Assembly (NCBI RefSeq): GCF_013376045.1
Contig: NZ_JABMJG010000001.1
Coordinates: 1,054,001-1,118,000 of the forward strand
DNA: 64,000 nucleotides
From: Variovorax sp. SG517
Lineage (GTDB): Bacteria > Pseudomonadota > Gammaproteobacteria > Burkholderiales > Burkholderiaceae_C
Direction of reading: 5' to 3'
This document shows, in pieces, positions 8,800-18,194 of the stretch; the stretch's first letter is position 1, and each line of letters begins with the position of its first letter. Below the pieces are notes generated by a model. The model did no database searches. It worked only from the letters and a program-made list of their open reading frames with translations, and was not told the DNA's origin. The translations under genes and the position numbers were made by a program.

Positions 8800-10562
8800 C
8801 AAACACAACTCAACGCATCGCCGAAGAACTCCACTTCCAGACGCACGACGGCGAATCGCTCTTCTACCGCCGCTGGCCCGCCACGGGAGCCGCGCGGCGC
8901 GGCGCCGTGCTGCTGTTCCACCGCGGCCACGAGCACGGCGCGCGCATGGCGCACCTGGTCGACGAGCTCGACCTGCCCGACTTCGACTTCTACGCCTGGG
9001 ACGCCCGCGGCCACGGCCGCTCGCCGGGCCAGCGCGGCTACAGCCCCAGCTTCGGCACCTCGGTGCGCGACGTGCAGACCTTCGTGCAGCACATCGGCGC
9101 GGTGCACGGCGTGCCCGAGCAGGACATCCACGTGGTCGCGCAGAGCGTGGGCGCGGTGCTGATCGCCACCTGGGCGCACGACTACGCGCCCAAGGTGCGC
9201 GGCCTCACGCTCGCCTCGCCGGCCTTCAAGGTCAAGCTCTACGTGCCCTTCGCGCGGCCGGGCCTGGCGCTGATGCACAAGCTGCGCGGGCTTTTCTTCG
9301 TCAACAGCTACGTGAAGGCGAAGTTCCTCACGCACGACCCGGAACGCATTGCCAGCTACGAGAGCGACCCGCTCATCAGCCGGCCCATCGCGGTCAACAT
9401 CCTGCTGGGGCTGTACGAAGCCGCCGACCGCGTGGTGGCGGATGCGAATGCGATCACGCTGCCGGTGCAGCTGCTCATCTCGGGCGCCGACTGGGTGGTG
9501 CACCACAAGCCGCAGCACCAGTTCTTCGAGCGGCTGGGCAGCGCGGTCAAGACCAAGGTCGAGCTGCCGGGCTTCTTCCACGACACGCTGGGCGAGAAAG
9601 ACCGCGCGCCTGCCGTGGCGCAGATCCGCGAATTCATCCTGCAGCGCTTCGACGAGCCCGCCGTGCCCGTCGACCGCCGCGAGGCGCACCTGAGCGGCGA
9701 CACGGCCGACGAGTCGCGCGCGCTGGCCGAGCCGCTCTCGCCCCTGTCGCCGCGCGGCGCCTACTGGGCGATCACCCGCGCCGGACTGAAGCTGGGCGGC
9801 ACGATGTCGGAGGGCATCAAGCTCGGCCACGAAACCGGCTTCGACTCGGGCAGCACGCTCGACTACGTCTATCGCAACCATCCGCAGGGCAGCTCGTTCA
9901 TCGGCCGTTCCATCGACAAGACCTACCTGGAGTCGATCGGCTGGCGCGGCATCCGCCAGCGCAAGATCCACGTCGAGGAGCTGCTGCGCATCGCGATGGA
10001 GCGGCTGGCCGAGATGCACCGCGAGGTGCGCGTGATGGACATCGCCGCCGGCCACGGCCGCTACGTACTCGATGCGGTGCTGGCGAGCCCCGTCAAGGCC
10101 AGCTCGATCCTGCTGCGCGACTACAGCGACATCAACGTGCGCGACGGCCGCGCGCTCATCGCCGAGAAGGGCCTGGAAGACATCGCCCAGTTCGTGCAGG
10201 CCGACGCCTTCGACCGCATGAGCCTGGCCAGCGTCACGCCGCGGCCCACGCTGGCGGTGGTGTCGGGCCTGTACGAGCTCTTCCCCGACAACGAGATGGT
10301 GCGCCGCTCGCTCGCGGGCGTGGGCGATGCGGTGGAAGACCGTGGCTACCTGGTCTACACCGGCCAGCCCTGGCATCCGCAGCTCGAAATGATCGCGCGC
10401 GCCCTCACCAGCCACCGCCAGGGCGAAGCCTGGGTGATGCGCCGCCGCACGCAGTACGAGATGGACCAGCTGGTGGAGGAAGCCGGCTTCCGCAAGATCG
10501 ACCAGCGGGTGGACGAGTGGGGCATCTTCACGGTGTCGCTGGCGGTGCGCGTCACGCAATGA
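8796..10562 (+). CDS. ynbC: Bifunctional alpha/beta hydrolase / SAM-dependent methyltransferase, YnbC-like
   Basis: 588 residues in two domains. Residues 1 to about 290 are a monoglyceride-lipase-like alpha/beta hydrolase: LFHRGHEHGARM, YAWDARGHGRSPG (67-79), nucleophile elbow VAQSVGA with Ser117, and PGFFHDTLGE bearing the likely catalytic histidine. Residues from about 330 hold a class I methyltransferase with SAM motif MDIAAGHGRYVLDA (about 414-427). E. coli YnbC (585 residues) has the same fusion. Start ATG 8796 overlaps the upstream stop by four bases, and the stop overlaps the next start, so translation is coupled. A lipid substrate is inferred from the operon. A longer frame from 8100 is rejected because it overlays the YnbA-like gene. 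Confidence 0.87.
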   Translation: MTNTTQRIAEELHFQTHDGESLFYRRWPATGAARRGAVLLFHRGHEHGARMAHLVDELDLPDFDFYAWDARGHGRSPGQRGYSPSFGTSVRDVQTFVQHIGAVHGVPEQDIHVVAQSVGAVLIATWAHDYAPKVRGLTLASPAFKVKLYVPFARPGLALMHKLRGLFFVNSYVKAKFLTHDPERIASYESDPLISRPIAVNILLGLYEAADRVVADANAITLPVQLLISGADWVVHHKPQHQFFERLGSAVKTKVELPGFFHDTLGEKDRAPAVAQIREFILQRFDEPAVPVDRREAHLSGDTADESRALAEPLSPLSPRGAYWAITRAGLKLGGTMSEGIKLGHETGFDSGSTLDYVYRNHPQGSSFIGRSIDKTYLESIGWRGIRQRKIHVEELLRIAMERLAEMHREVRVMDIAAGHGRYVLDAVLASPVKASSILLRDYSDINVRDGRALIAEKGLEDIAQFVQADAFDRMSLASVTPRPTLAVVSGLYELFPDNEMVRRSLAGVGDAVEDRGYLVYTGQPWHPQLEMIARALTSHRQGEAWVMRRRTQYEMDQLVEEAGFRKIDQRVDEWGIFTVSLAVRVTQ

Positions 10563-11911
10563 CGACCGCTGCGCCGGCACGGCGGCCCTGGAAGCGCGCA
10601 GCCGCCTGGCTGGTGCTGCTGGGGCCGCTGTTCTACGCGACCTACGGCTTCGCGAACTGGTGGGCCACCACGCGCGCCAATGTGCCGTCGATGGCCTTCG
10701 AGTGGGAGCGGCACGTGCCGTTCTGGCCGTGGACGATCTTCCCTTACTGGACGATCAACGTCTTCTACGCGCTGTCGCTCTTTCTAGCGCGCAGCAGGCA
10801 CGCGCTCGACCGGCACGCGCTGCGGCTGCTGACGGCAACGCTCGTCGCCTGCACCTGCTTCGTGCTGTGGCCGCTGCACTTCAGCTTCGGGCAGCCGCCG
10901 GTCGACGGCGCGCCGGCCTTCCTGTTCAACGCGCTGCGTGGTTTTGACCAGCCTTTCAACCAGGCGCCGTCGCTGCATATCGCGCTGGCGGTGATCCTGT
11001 GGGACTGGTACCGGCAGTTCATCCGGCCGCTGTGGGCGCGGCTGGTGCTGCACATCTGGGCCTTCGCCATCTGCGCCTCGGTGCTGACGACCTGGCAGCA
11101 CCACTTCATCGACATCCCGACCGGCGCTCTGCTGGGCCTGTTCTGCGTGTGGCTGTGGCCGCTGGAGCGCGTGGTGTCGATGCCGCGCGCATGGCGCACC
11201 ACGCGCGACCCGCAGCGCTGGAAGCTGGCGGGCTTCTACGCGGTGGGTGCAGTGCTGTTCCTGGCGGCGGCGCTCTACGGCGGCGGCATCGCGCTGTGGC
11301 TCGCGTGGCCGGCCGCCTCGCTCGTGCTGGTAGCGCTGAACTATGCGGGCTTCGGTGCGCGCGGCTTCCAGATGAATGGTCGCGGCCGCATGGGCTGGGC
11401 GGCGCGCTGGATGCTGGCGCCCTACCGGCTCGGCGCCGCCGTCAATGCCCGGCTCTGGACGCGCAGCCTGCCGGCGTCGGTCGAGGTGGTGCCGGGCCTG
11501 CGGCTGGGCCGGCGGCCCACGCACGCCGAGTGGCTGGCGGCCGGCCGGCCCCGGCTGGTGAGCCTGTGCGCGGAGCTGCAGATGCCCGCCGGCGTGCCGC
11601 ACGCGCGCTGCGTGCCGATCCTCGACCTGACGGTGCCGCCCGCGGTGCGCCTGCAGCGCGCGGCGGCGGTCATCGAAGGCCAGCGCAGGAACGCGGACGG
11701 TGCCACAGTGTGGGTCTGCTGCGCGCTCGGCTTCTCGCGCAGCGCGGCGGCGGTGATCGCCTGGCTGGGCCGCTACGGCGCGGCAGGCGGCGTCGCCCAG
11801 GCCGAGGACACGGTGCGCCGGGCACGGCCGCAGATCGTGCTGCGGGATGCGTGGCGGGTCTCCCTGGAGCCGTTCGAGCCCTTGCAGGAGGTGCCGCCCC
11901 ATGACCGATGA
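10559..11911 (+). CDS. ynbD: PAP2 phosphatase / dual-specificity phosphatase fusion, YnbD-like
   Basis: 450 residues. The N-terminal half is a membrane PAP2-type lipid phosphatase: several hydrophobic helices, PSLH (137-140) in place of PSGH, and TWQHHFIDIPTG (about 179-190) carrying the catalytic histidine. The C-terminal soluble part is a protein-tyrosine/dual-specificity phosphatase domain with a complete Cys-x5-Arg loop, CALGFSR (388-394), after a general-acid region near ILDLT. E. coli YnbD has the same composition. The enzyme may dephosphorylate a phosphatidyl-alcohol phosphate made by the YnbA-like enzyme; this is inference. Both ends overlap the neighbouring genes. Confidence 0.86.
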   Translation: MTTAAPARRPWKRAAAWLVLLGPLFYATYGFANWWATTRANVPSMAFEWERHVPFWPWTIFPYWTINVFYALSLFLARSRHALDRHALRLLTATLVACTCFVLWPLHFSFGQPPVDGAPAFLFNALRGFDQPFNQAPSLHIALAVILWDWYRQFIRPLWARLVLHIWAFAICASVLTTWQHHFIDIPTGALLGLFCVWLWPLERVVSMPRAWRTTRDPQRWKLAGFYAVGAVLFLAAALYGGGIALWLAWPAASLVLVALNYAGFGARGFQMNGRGRMGWAARWMLAPYRLGAAVNARLWTRSLPASVEVVPGLRLGRRPTHAEWLAAGRPRLVSLCAELQMPAGVPHARCVPILDLTVPPAVRLQRAAAVIEGQRRNADGATVWVCCALGFSRSAAAVIAWLGRYGAAGGVAQAEDTVRRARPQIVLRDAWRVSLEPFEPLQEVPPHDR

Positions 11912-12347
11912 CAACGACAGAACCACCTGCGCCGCGCTCGCGGCGCTGCTGCGAGCCGCGGCGCTGCTGGCCCTCTGGGGCTTCGCGCTCACCTGCATCT
12001 CGGCGCTGGTGCTCGCGCTGACGCTGCGCTCGCTCTCGACCACCGCCACCATGGGCTTCGGCGCGGTCGTCATCCTCGGCGCGCTGGAGCGCTACTTCGC
12101 GTTCCGCCTGCGTTTCGACGAGGCGCTGTTCGACGGCCTCGCGCGCGGCACCGTCGCCTCGCTCGACGCGCTCGACCGCGCGCTCGCCTCCCTCGGACTG
12201 CGCGAGCCGCCACCTTCGCAGCACGCTCCCCGCCCGCTCGACGACCGCGTGCAGGGCACCCGCCAGCTCATGCAGCGCCACGCCATCGTGGTGGCCTGCC
12301 AGAGCGCCCTGTTCCTACTAGCCTTGATGACACAGGACATCTCTTGA
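11901..12347 (+). CDS. Small membrane protein in the ynb-like operon
   Basis: 148 residues. ATG 11901 follows GCAGGAGG at good spacing and overlaps the previous gene by 11 bases; the TTGA at its end is the start of the acyltransferase gene. It has two adjacent hydrophobic helices (about 17-42 and 47-63), a cytosolic-looking charged middle (FRLRFDEALFDGLARG, then a proline-rich stretch) and one C-terminal hydrophobic helix. No catalytic motif is visible. I do not recognise the family; position suggests an accessory subunit of the lipid pathway. Confidence 0.75.
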   Translation: MTDDNDRTTCAALAALLRAAALLALWGFALTCISALVLALTLRSLSTTATMGFGAVVILGALERYFAFRLRFDEALFDGLARGTVASLDALDRALASLGLREPPPSQHAPRPLDDRVQGTRQLMQRHAIVVACQSALFLLALMTQDIS

Positions 12348-13087
12348 ACCCGGAAGAAAACAACGACAGGAAGATCGAGGACGACAAGCCCGAAAGCACC
12401 GTGCTGCGGCGCGGCCTCGCCATCGTGGCGGGCAAGCTCATCATCGGCGCGGCCGGGCTGCTGACCGGCGTGCGCGCCATCTGGTCGGGCTCCACGCCCA
12501 AGGCCGAGCAGACGCTGTACTTCGCCAACCACACCAGCCACGGCGACTTCGTGCTGCTGTGGGCCACGCTGCCGCCCGACCTGCGCGCGCTGACGCGGCC
12601 CGTGGCGGGGCAGGACTACTGGATGGCCTCGAAGACCCGCCAGTTCATCGGCATCGACGTGTTCAACGCACTGATGATCCGCCGCGACGGCTCGGGCCAG
12701 GGCGAGAACCCGGTCGAGCAGATGAAGCAGGCACTCGACGCCGGCGACTCGCTCATCATGTTCCCCGAGGGCACGCGCAACACCGGCGACGAGATCCTTC
12801 TGCCGCTGAAGAGCGGTCTCTTCCACCTGGCGCGCGCCTGCCCCAACGTGCGACTGGTGCCGGTGTGGATCGAGAACCTGAAACGCGTGCTGCCCAAGGG
12901 CACGCTGGTGCCGATCCCGCTGGCCTGCACGGTGCGCTACGGCGCGCCGATCTCGCTGGCCGAGGGCGAGGACAAGAACAGCTTCATCGCCCGGGCCCGC
13001 GCGGCGATGCTGGACCTGCGGCCCGAGTACGACCGGATCGAAGAGAACGGCCAAAGCGGTCAGAACAACGGAGGGGCCGCAGCATGA
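12344..13087 (+). CDS. 1-acyl-sn-glycerol-3-phosphate acyltransferase (PlsC-type)
   Basis: 247 residues, TTG start overlapping the previous stop (TTGA). Acyltransferase that should acylate a lysophospholipid-type acceptor with acyl-CoA or acyl-ACP. Motif I is NHTSHGD with His63 and Asp68, motif III is FPEGTR (140-145), followed by PVWIENLKRVLPKG and the C-terminal PLACTVRYGAPI. Residues 21-45 are hydrophobic and could anchor it. E. coli ynbABCD lacks such a gene as I recall, so this operon can in principle build the diacyl donor from lysophosphatidate: acyltransferase, then the CDP-DAG synthase-like gene, then the YnbA-like transferase. The last codons overlap the next ATG. Confidence 0.88.
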   Translation: MNPEENNDRKIEDDKPESTVLRRGLAIVAGKLIIGAAGLLTGVRAIWSGSTPKAEQTLYFANHTSHGDFVLLWATLPPDLRALTRPVAGQDYWMASKTRQFIGIDVFNALMIRRDGSGQGENPVEQMKQALDAGDSLIMFPEGTRNTGDEILLPLKSGLFHLARACPNVRLVPVWIENLKRVLPKGTLVPIPLACTVRYGAPISLAEGEDKNSFIARARAAMLDLRPEYDRIEENGQSGQNNGGAAA

Positions 13088-14040
13088 TCGAGCTCTCTCC
13101 CTTCGCGTGGACCACGCTCAAGCTCTTCGGCGGCGTGGCCGGCGTGCTGGTGCTGGCATCGGCCATCGGCGCGCTGCTGAAGTGGCGGGTGGCGCACGGC
13201 CAGCCGCACTTGGTGATCGACAACCTCAACTCGCGCGTCAACGCCTGGTGGGTGATGGTGGCGGTGATCGGCATCGCCTTCGCCTTCGGCAAGGGCGGCG
13301 TGATCGTGCTGTTCTACCTGATCTCGTTCTATGCGCTGCGCGAGTTCATCAGCCTGGCCTACACGCGCCGCGGCGACCATGCGCCGATCGCGCTGGCCTT
13401 CTACCTCGCGCTGCCGGGGCAGTACTTCCTGATCTGGATCGACTGGTACGGGCTCTACGCCATCTACATCCCGGTGTATGCCTTCCTGCTGCTGCCCATC
13501 CTGGCGGCGGTGAGCGGCGACACGCGGCGCTTCCTGGAGCGCACCTCCAAGATCCAGTGGGGCCTGATGGTGTGCGTGTTCTGCATCAGCCACGTGCCCG
13601 CGCTGCTCACGCTGCAGATCCCGGGCTTCGAGGGCCGCAACCTGCTGCTGATCGCCTTCCTGGTGATCGTGGTGCAGGGCAGCGACGTGCTGCAGTACGT
13701 TTGGGGCAAGCTCTTCGGCAAGCGCAAGGTGGCACCCGAACTCTCGCCTTCCAAGACCTGGGAAGGCCTGATCGGCGGTGTCGCGAGCGCCACCGCGCTG
13801 GGCGCGGCGCTGTACTGGGCCACGCCCTTCAACCCGTGGCAGGCGGCGCTGATGGCGCTCACCATCTGCCTCATGGGCTTCTTCGGCGGTCTCGTGATGT
13901 CGGCCATCAAGCGCGACCGCGGCGTGAAGGACTGGGGGTCGATGATCGAGGGCCACGGCGGCATGCTCGACCGGCTCGACTCGGTGATCTTCGCGGCGCC
14001 CATCTACTTCCACGCGCTGCGCTACTGGTGGGTGCCTTGA
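13084..14040 (+). CDS. ynbB: Phosphatidate cytidylyltransferase-like membrane protein (CdsA/YnbB family)
   Basis: 318 residues, polytopic. Makes CDP-diacylglycerol from phosphatidate and CTP. The family signature is complete near the end, KRDRGVKDWGSMIEGHGG (about 275-292) followed by MLDRLDS, and SPSKTWEGLIGG lies in mid-protein. E. coli YnbB is a CdsA paralogue of similar length in the ynb operon; CdsA and YnbB have been linked to the glycolipid MPIase. Given the gene set, this copy is probably a dedicated paralogue and the main cdsA lies elsewhere; that is inference. ATG 13084 overlaps the acyltransferase stop. Confidence 0.87.
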   Translation: MIELSPFAWTTLKLFGGVAGVLVLASAIGALLKWRVAHGQPHLVIDNLNSRVNAWWVMVAVIGIAFAFGKGGVIVLFYLISFYALREFISLAYTRRGDHAPIALAFYLALPGQYFLIWIDWYGLYAIYIPVYAFLLLPILAAVSGDTRRFLERTSKIQWGLMVCVFCISHVPALLTLQIPGFEGRNLLLIAFLVIVVQGSDVLQYVWGKLFGKRKVAPELSPSKTWEGLIGGVASATALGAALYWATPFNPWQAALMALTICLMGFFGGLVMSAIKRDRGVKDWGSMIEGHGGMLDRLDSVIFAAPIYFHALRYWWVP

Positions 14041-14639
14041 GCAAGGCGCAAGAGACGACCGAACGCGTTGCGCACGACACGCCTGTCGAGTGCACCAATG
14101 CCGCCTCGTGGGCGCGCTGGCTCAAGCGCCACCACGCGAGCGCCGCCGGCGTGTGGCTGCGCATCGCCAAGAAGGACAGCGGCATCGCCTCCATCGACCA
14201 CCCCGCGGCGCTCGAAGAAGCGCTGTGCTGGGGCTGGATCGACGGCCAGCGCAAGAGCCAGGACGAGCAGTATTTCCTGCAGCGCTTCACGCCGCGCACC
14301 AAACGCAGCACCTGGTCGCAGATCAACCGCGACAAGGTGATGAAGCTGATCGACGAAGGCCGCATGCAGCCGGCCGGCCACGCCGAGATCGAGCGCGCCA
14401 AGGCCGACGGCCGCTGGGACGCGGCCTACGAAGGCGTCGCCAAGGCCACCGTGCCGTCCGACCTGCAGGCCGCGCTCGACGCCGACAAGAAAGCCGCGAA
14501 GTTCTTCGCCACGCTCGATTCGCGCAACCGCTTCGCCGTGCTGTTCCGCACCCAGAGCGCGAAGAAGCCCGAGACCCGGGCGCGCCGCATCGCGCAGTTC
14601 GTGGAGATGCTGGCCAAGGGCGAGAAGATCTACCCCTGA
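14037..14639 (+). CDS. YdeI/OmdA family protein
   Basis: 200 residues. Family described as YdeI or OmpD-associated, implicated in bacteriocin or cationic peptide protection in some enterics; mechanism not established. Family marks: SWARWLKRHH, GVWLRIAKKDS, the LCWGWIDGQRKSQDE core, FTPRTKRSTWSQINRDKV and the C-terminal OmdA-like helical part with ALDADKKAAKFFATL and the end ARRIAQFVEMLAKGEKIYP. The TTG at 14037 overlaps the upstream stop; a GTG at 14028 is the alternative. It follows the ynb-like operon without a gap and may share its transcript, though its function looks separate. Confidence 0.85.
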   Translation: MSKAQETTERVAHDTPVECTNAASWARWLKRHHASAAGVWLRIAKKDSGIASIDHPAALEEALCWGWIDGQRKSQDEQYFLQRFTPRTKRSTWSQINRDKVMKLIDEGRMQPAGHAEIERAKADGRWDAAYEGVAKATVPSDLQAALDADKKAAKFFATLDSRNRFAVLFRTQSAKKPETRARRIAQFVEMLAKGEKIYP

Positions 14640-14648
14640 ACGGCCGGC

Positions 14649-15221
14649 CTACTTGGCCAGCGATTTCAGTGCCATCTTGATGCCCTCGCTCACCGTCACG
14701 TCCTTCGGCAGCGCCTTGAGCGCGAGCGCGGCTTCCTTGTCGCTGTAGCCCAGCGCGACCAGCGCCTGCAGGATGTCGGCCTGCGCGTCGGAGGCGGCGT
14801 GCGCCGGAAGGCCGATGTCGGCGCCGAGCTTGCCCTTGAGCTCCAGCAGCAGCCGCTCGGCGGTCTTCTTGCCGATGCCGGGGATCTTCACCAGCCGGCC
14901 CAGCTCCTGCGTAGTGATCGCCTGCGAGAGCTCTCCCACGCTCATGCCAGAGAGCAGGCCCAGCGCGGTGCGCGGGCCCACGCCAGTGATCTTGATGAGC
15001 TGGCGGAAAGCCGCGCGCTCCTCGGCGGTGCCGAAGCCGTAGAGAATCTGCGCGTCCTCGCGCACGACGAAGTGCGTGAGCAGCGACACCTTGGTGCCGA
15101 CGTTCGGCAGGTTGTAGAACGTGCTCATCGGCACGTCGACCTCGTAGCCGACGCCGTTGCAGTCGACAACGACCTGCGGCGGATTGCGCTCAGCCAGGGT
15201 GCCGGTCAGTTTGCCTATCAT
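14649..15221 (-). CDS. ruvA: Holliday junction branch migration protein RuvA
   Basis: 190 residues, normal length. DNA-binding tetramer that grips the Holliday junction and loads RuvB. Visible: [12 protein letters not shown] start, the OB-fold with [12 protein letters not shown], two helix-hairpin-helix motifs ([20 protein letters not shown] and [20 protein letters not shown]) and the C-terminal three-helix RuvB-binding domain ([17 protein letters not shown]). The gene ends convergently against the ydeI-like gene (9 bases apart). Its start codon overlaps the region upstream of phoH on the other strand, so the two divergent promoters must be very close. ruvB is not its immediate neighbour. Confidence 0.97.
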   Translation of the reverse strand: MIGKLTGTLAERNPPQVVVDCNGVGYEVDVPMSTFYNLPNVGTKVSLLTHFVVREDAQILYGFGTAEERAAFRQLIKITGVGPRTALGLLSGMSVGELSQAITTQELGRLVKIPGIGKKTAERLLLELKGKLGADIGLPAHAASDAQADILQALVALGYSDKEAALALKALPKDVTVSEGIKMALKSLAK

Positions 15222-15240
15222 GGGTGCCCTTTTGCTTGAA

Positions 15241-16197
15241 ATGTCCGGCGTGATTCTGCGACACACCTTTACCCCACTGAACAATTCGCGCCTGAGCCAC
15301 CTGTGCGGCCCGCTGGACGCGCACCTGCGCCGCATCGAGGAGGCGCTGGACGTGAAGATCGCGCACCGCCACGAGCAGTTCAAGGTCGAGGGCCACAAGG
15401 CCGCCGCCCAGCGCGCAATGGACGTGCTGCAGGCGCTCTACGAGATCGCGCAGCGGCCCATCGACGCGGCCGTGGTGCAGCTCACGCTGGCCGGCGACGG
15501 CGGGATGCTCGATGGCGACGAGGACGCGGCGATGCTCGTCACGCGGCGCGGCGACCTGCGGCCGCGCACGCCCACGCAGGCGATCTACCTCGACAACATC
15601 GCCAAGCACGACATCACCTTCGGCATCGGCCCGGCCGGCACCGGCAAGACGTACCTCGCGGTGGCCTGCGCGGTCGACGCGCTGGAGCGCGCCGCGGTGC
15701 AGCGCATCGTGCTGACGCGCCCGGCCGTGGAAGCAGGCGAGCGGCTGGGCTTCCTGCCGGGCGACCTGACGCAGAAGGTCGACCCGTACCTGCGCCCGCT
15801 GTACGACGCGCTCTACGACCTGATGGGCTTCGAGAAAGTGCAGAAGGCCTTCGAGCGCAACGCGCTGGAGATCGCGCCGCTGGCCTTCATGCGCGGGCGC
15901 ACGCTGAACAACGCCTTCGTGATCCTCGACGAGGCGCAGAACACCACGCCGGAGCAGATGAAGATGTTCCTCACGCGCATCGGCTTCGGCGCGCGCGCGG
16001 TGGTGACGGGCGACGTGAGCCAGATCGACCTGCCCAAGAACCAGCTGAGCGGCCTGATCGACGCCGAGCGCGTGCTCAAGCGGGTGAACGGCATCGCCAT
16101 GACGCACTTCACCAGCGCGGACGTGGTGCGCCATCCGCTGGTGGCGAAGATCGTCGATGCCTACGACGGCCAGCGCAAGCGCTCGGGGGGCCACTGA
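15241..16197 (+). CDS. PhoH family ATPase
   Basis: 318 residues. Predicted cytosolic ATPase of the PhoH/YbeZ type, associated in many bacteria with the RNase YbeY and RNA or ribosome maturation. Walker A GPAGTGKT (130-137), the switch [19 protein letters not shown], Walker B VILDEAQN (about 226-233) and GDVSQIDLP are all intact. An N-terminal KH-like stretch ([29 protein letters not shown]) is normal for the family. ATG 15241 is chosen; an in-frame ATG at 15220 would overlap the ruvA start codon. ybeY follows two bases after its stop, the usual order. Confidence 0.94.
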   Translation: MSGVILRHTFTPLNNSRLSHLCGPLDAHLRRIEEALDVKIAHRHEQFKVEGHKAAAQRAMDVLQALYEIAQRPIDAAVVQLTLAGDGGMLDGDEDAAMLVTRRGDLRPRTPTQAIYLDNIAKHDITFGIGPAGTGKTYLAVACAVDALERAAVQRIVLTRPAVEAGERLGFLPGDLTQKVDPYLRPLYDALYDLMGFEKVQKAFERNALEIAPLAFMRGRTLNNAFVILDEAQNTTPEQMKMFLTRIGFGARAVVTGDVSQIDLPKNQLSGLIDAERVLKRVNGIAMTHFTSADVVRHPLVAKIVDAYDGQRKRSGGH

Positions 16198-16198
16198 G

Positions 16199-16666
16199 AT
16201 GGCGGCATCGAAGCTCCCGGCGCTTTCGCTGTCGCTGCAGTTCGGCCGCTTCAAGGGCGTGGAGCGCCATCGCGCCGCGCTGCCGCGCCACAGCGTGACG
16301 CGCTGGATACGCCATGCGCTCGACATCGACGGCGAGATCACGGTGCGCATCGTCGATGCCGACGAGGGCCAGCGCCTGAACCGCGAGTTCCGCGGCAAGG
16401 ACTACGCGACCAACGTGCTCACCTTCGACTATGCGCAGCGCCCCGTCGTGATGGCCGACCTGGTGCTGTGCGCGCCGGTGGTCGCGCGCGAGGCCAAGGA
16501 GAACCGCAAGACGCTGGCCGACCACTACGCCCACCTGCTGGTGCACGGCACGCTGCACGCGCAGGGCTGGGACCACGAGACCAGCGAGGCCGACGCCGAC
16601 GAGATGGAGGCGTACGAGATCGAGATCCTCGCGGGGCTGGGCGTGCGCAACCCCTACGGCAAGTAG
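16199..16666 (+). CDS. ybeY: Endoribonuclease YbeY (16S rRNA maturation)
   Basis: 155 residues. Single-strand RNase acting in 16S rRNA 3' maturation and ribosome quality control. The zinc motif is complete: [11 protein letters not shown] with His116, His120 and His126. RVVDADE-like [26 protein letters not shown] is characteristic upstream. ATG 16199 lies two bases after the phoH stop, so the two genes form an operon. Length is normal. It ends 18 bases before the convergent dtd gene. Confidence 0.95.
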   Translation: MAASKLPALSLSLQFGRFKGVERHRAALPRHSVTRWIRHALDIDGEITVRIVDADEGQRLNREFRGKDYATNVLTFDYAQRPVVMADLVLCAPVVAREAKENRKTLADHYAHLLVHGTLHAQGWDHETSEADADEMEAYEIEILAGLGVRNPYGK

Positions 16667-16684
16667 CCGGGCGGGCGGCCGCCG

Positions 16685-17124
<440 letters not shown>

Positions 17125-17128
<4 letters not shown>

Positions 17129-18042
17129 AGGGGGTGATGTTCGCCGGCCTGGGTGGCGCGGGCTTCCATGGTCAAGGGCAACAGCTGGATGGTGACGCGC
17201 AGGCCGGGCACGGCGTCCATGAGCGCCTGCTCGAGCTCGTCGCGCATGTTGGCGGCGTGCTGCAAGGTCCAGTCGCCGGGCACGTGCATGTGCAGGTCGG
17301 CGAAGCGGCGCTGGCCGGCGCTGCGCGTGACCATGTCGTCGAAGCGCAGCCGCGTGCCTTCGGGCATGCGGGCGGCGAAGGCGTCGAGCGTGGCGCGCAC
17401 GGTCGCGAGGGTCTGGGGGTCGAGGGCCTCGTCCATCAGGCCCTGGGAAGAACGCCAAACCAGCTTGACGCCCTCTCGCGCGATGTTCAGCGCGACGCCG
17501 ATGGCCAGGACCGGATCGAGCCAGAGCCAGCCGGTGACCATCACGCCGACGATGCCGATCAGCACGGCCGCGGAGGTCCAGACGTCGGCCATCAGGTGGC
17601 GCCCGTCGGCCTCCAGCGCGATCGAGCGGTGGGCGCGCGCTGCGCGGAACAGCAGCAGGGCCAGCCCCGCGTTGAAGCCCGAGCTGACCACCGACAGCGC
17701 CAGGCCCCAGCCCAGCTGCTCCAGCGGCTGGGGCGACAGCAGGCGCTGCACCGAGACCCAGAGGATGGCGATGGCGGCGCCGACGATCAGGATGCCCTCG
17801 AAGCCGGAGGAGAAGTACTCGGCCTTGTGGTGGCCGTAGGGGTGGTCGTCGTCGGCCGGCCGCTCGGCGATGGTCACCATGGCGAGGGCGAAAACCGCGC
17901 TCGCGAGGTTCACGAAGGACTCCATGGCGTCCGAGATCAGGCCCATGGAATTCGTCATGTAGCCGGCCAGGCCCTTGAGCACGATCGTGATCAAGGCCAC
18001 GGCAACCGACGCGCGAAGCAGCGTCTTGGGGGTAAACATCAT
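17125..18042 (-). CDS. Cation diffusion facilitator family transporter (FieF-like)
   Basis: 305 residues. Proton-coupled divalent metal exporter (Zn/Fe/Cd type). Six hydrophobic helices; metal site residues in [16 protein letters not shown] (helix 2) and [12 protein letters not shown] (helix 5); [17 protein letters not shown] is the conserved loop after helix 2. The cytoplasmic C-terminal domain ends with [14 protein letters not shown] and a VTIQLLP strand. It lacks the histidine-rich loop of the DmeF copy at 5980-6933, so the window has two CDF exporters of different types. ATG 18042; a second ATG directly follows. Coupled to dtd by a four-base overlap. Confidence 0.9.
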
Positions 18043-18194
18043 TCGAAAGTCACCGTGAACAGTGCGGGAAGCAACGCTAAAAGCGGTAAAAGAGCGCAGA
18101 AAGAGCCTGAATTATCGGCCTCGTGTCTATATGTAACGCCTTCGCATTAATAATGTTTGGCTAACGTTGCGCAACTCTTCTCACAGAGAGCCAG

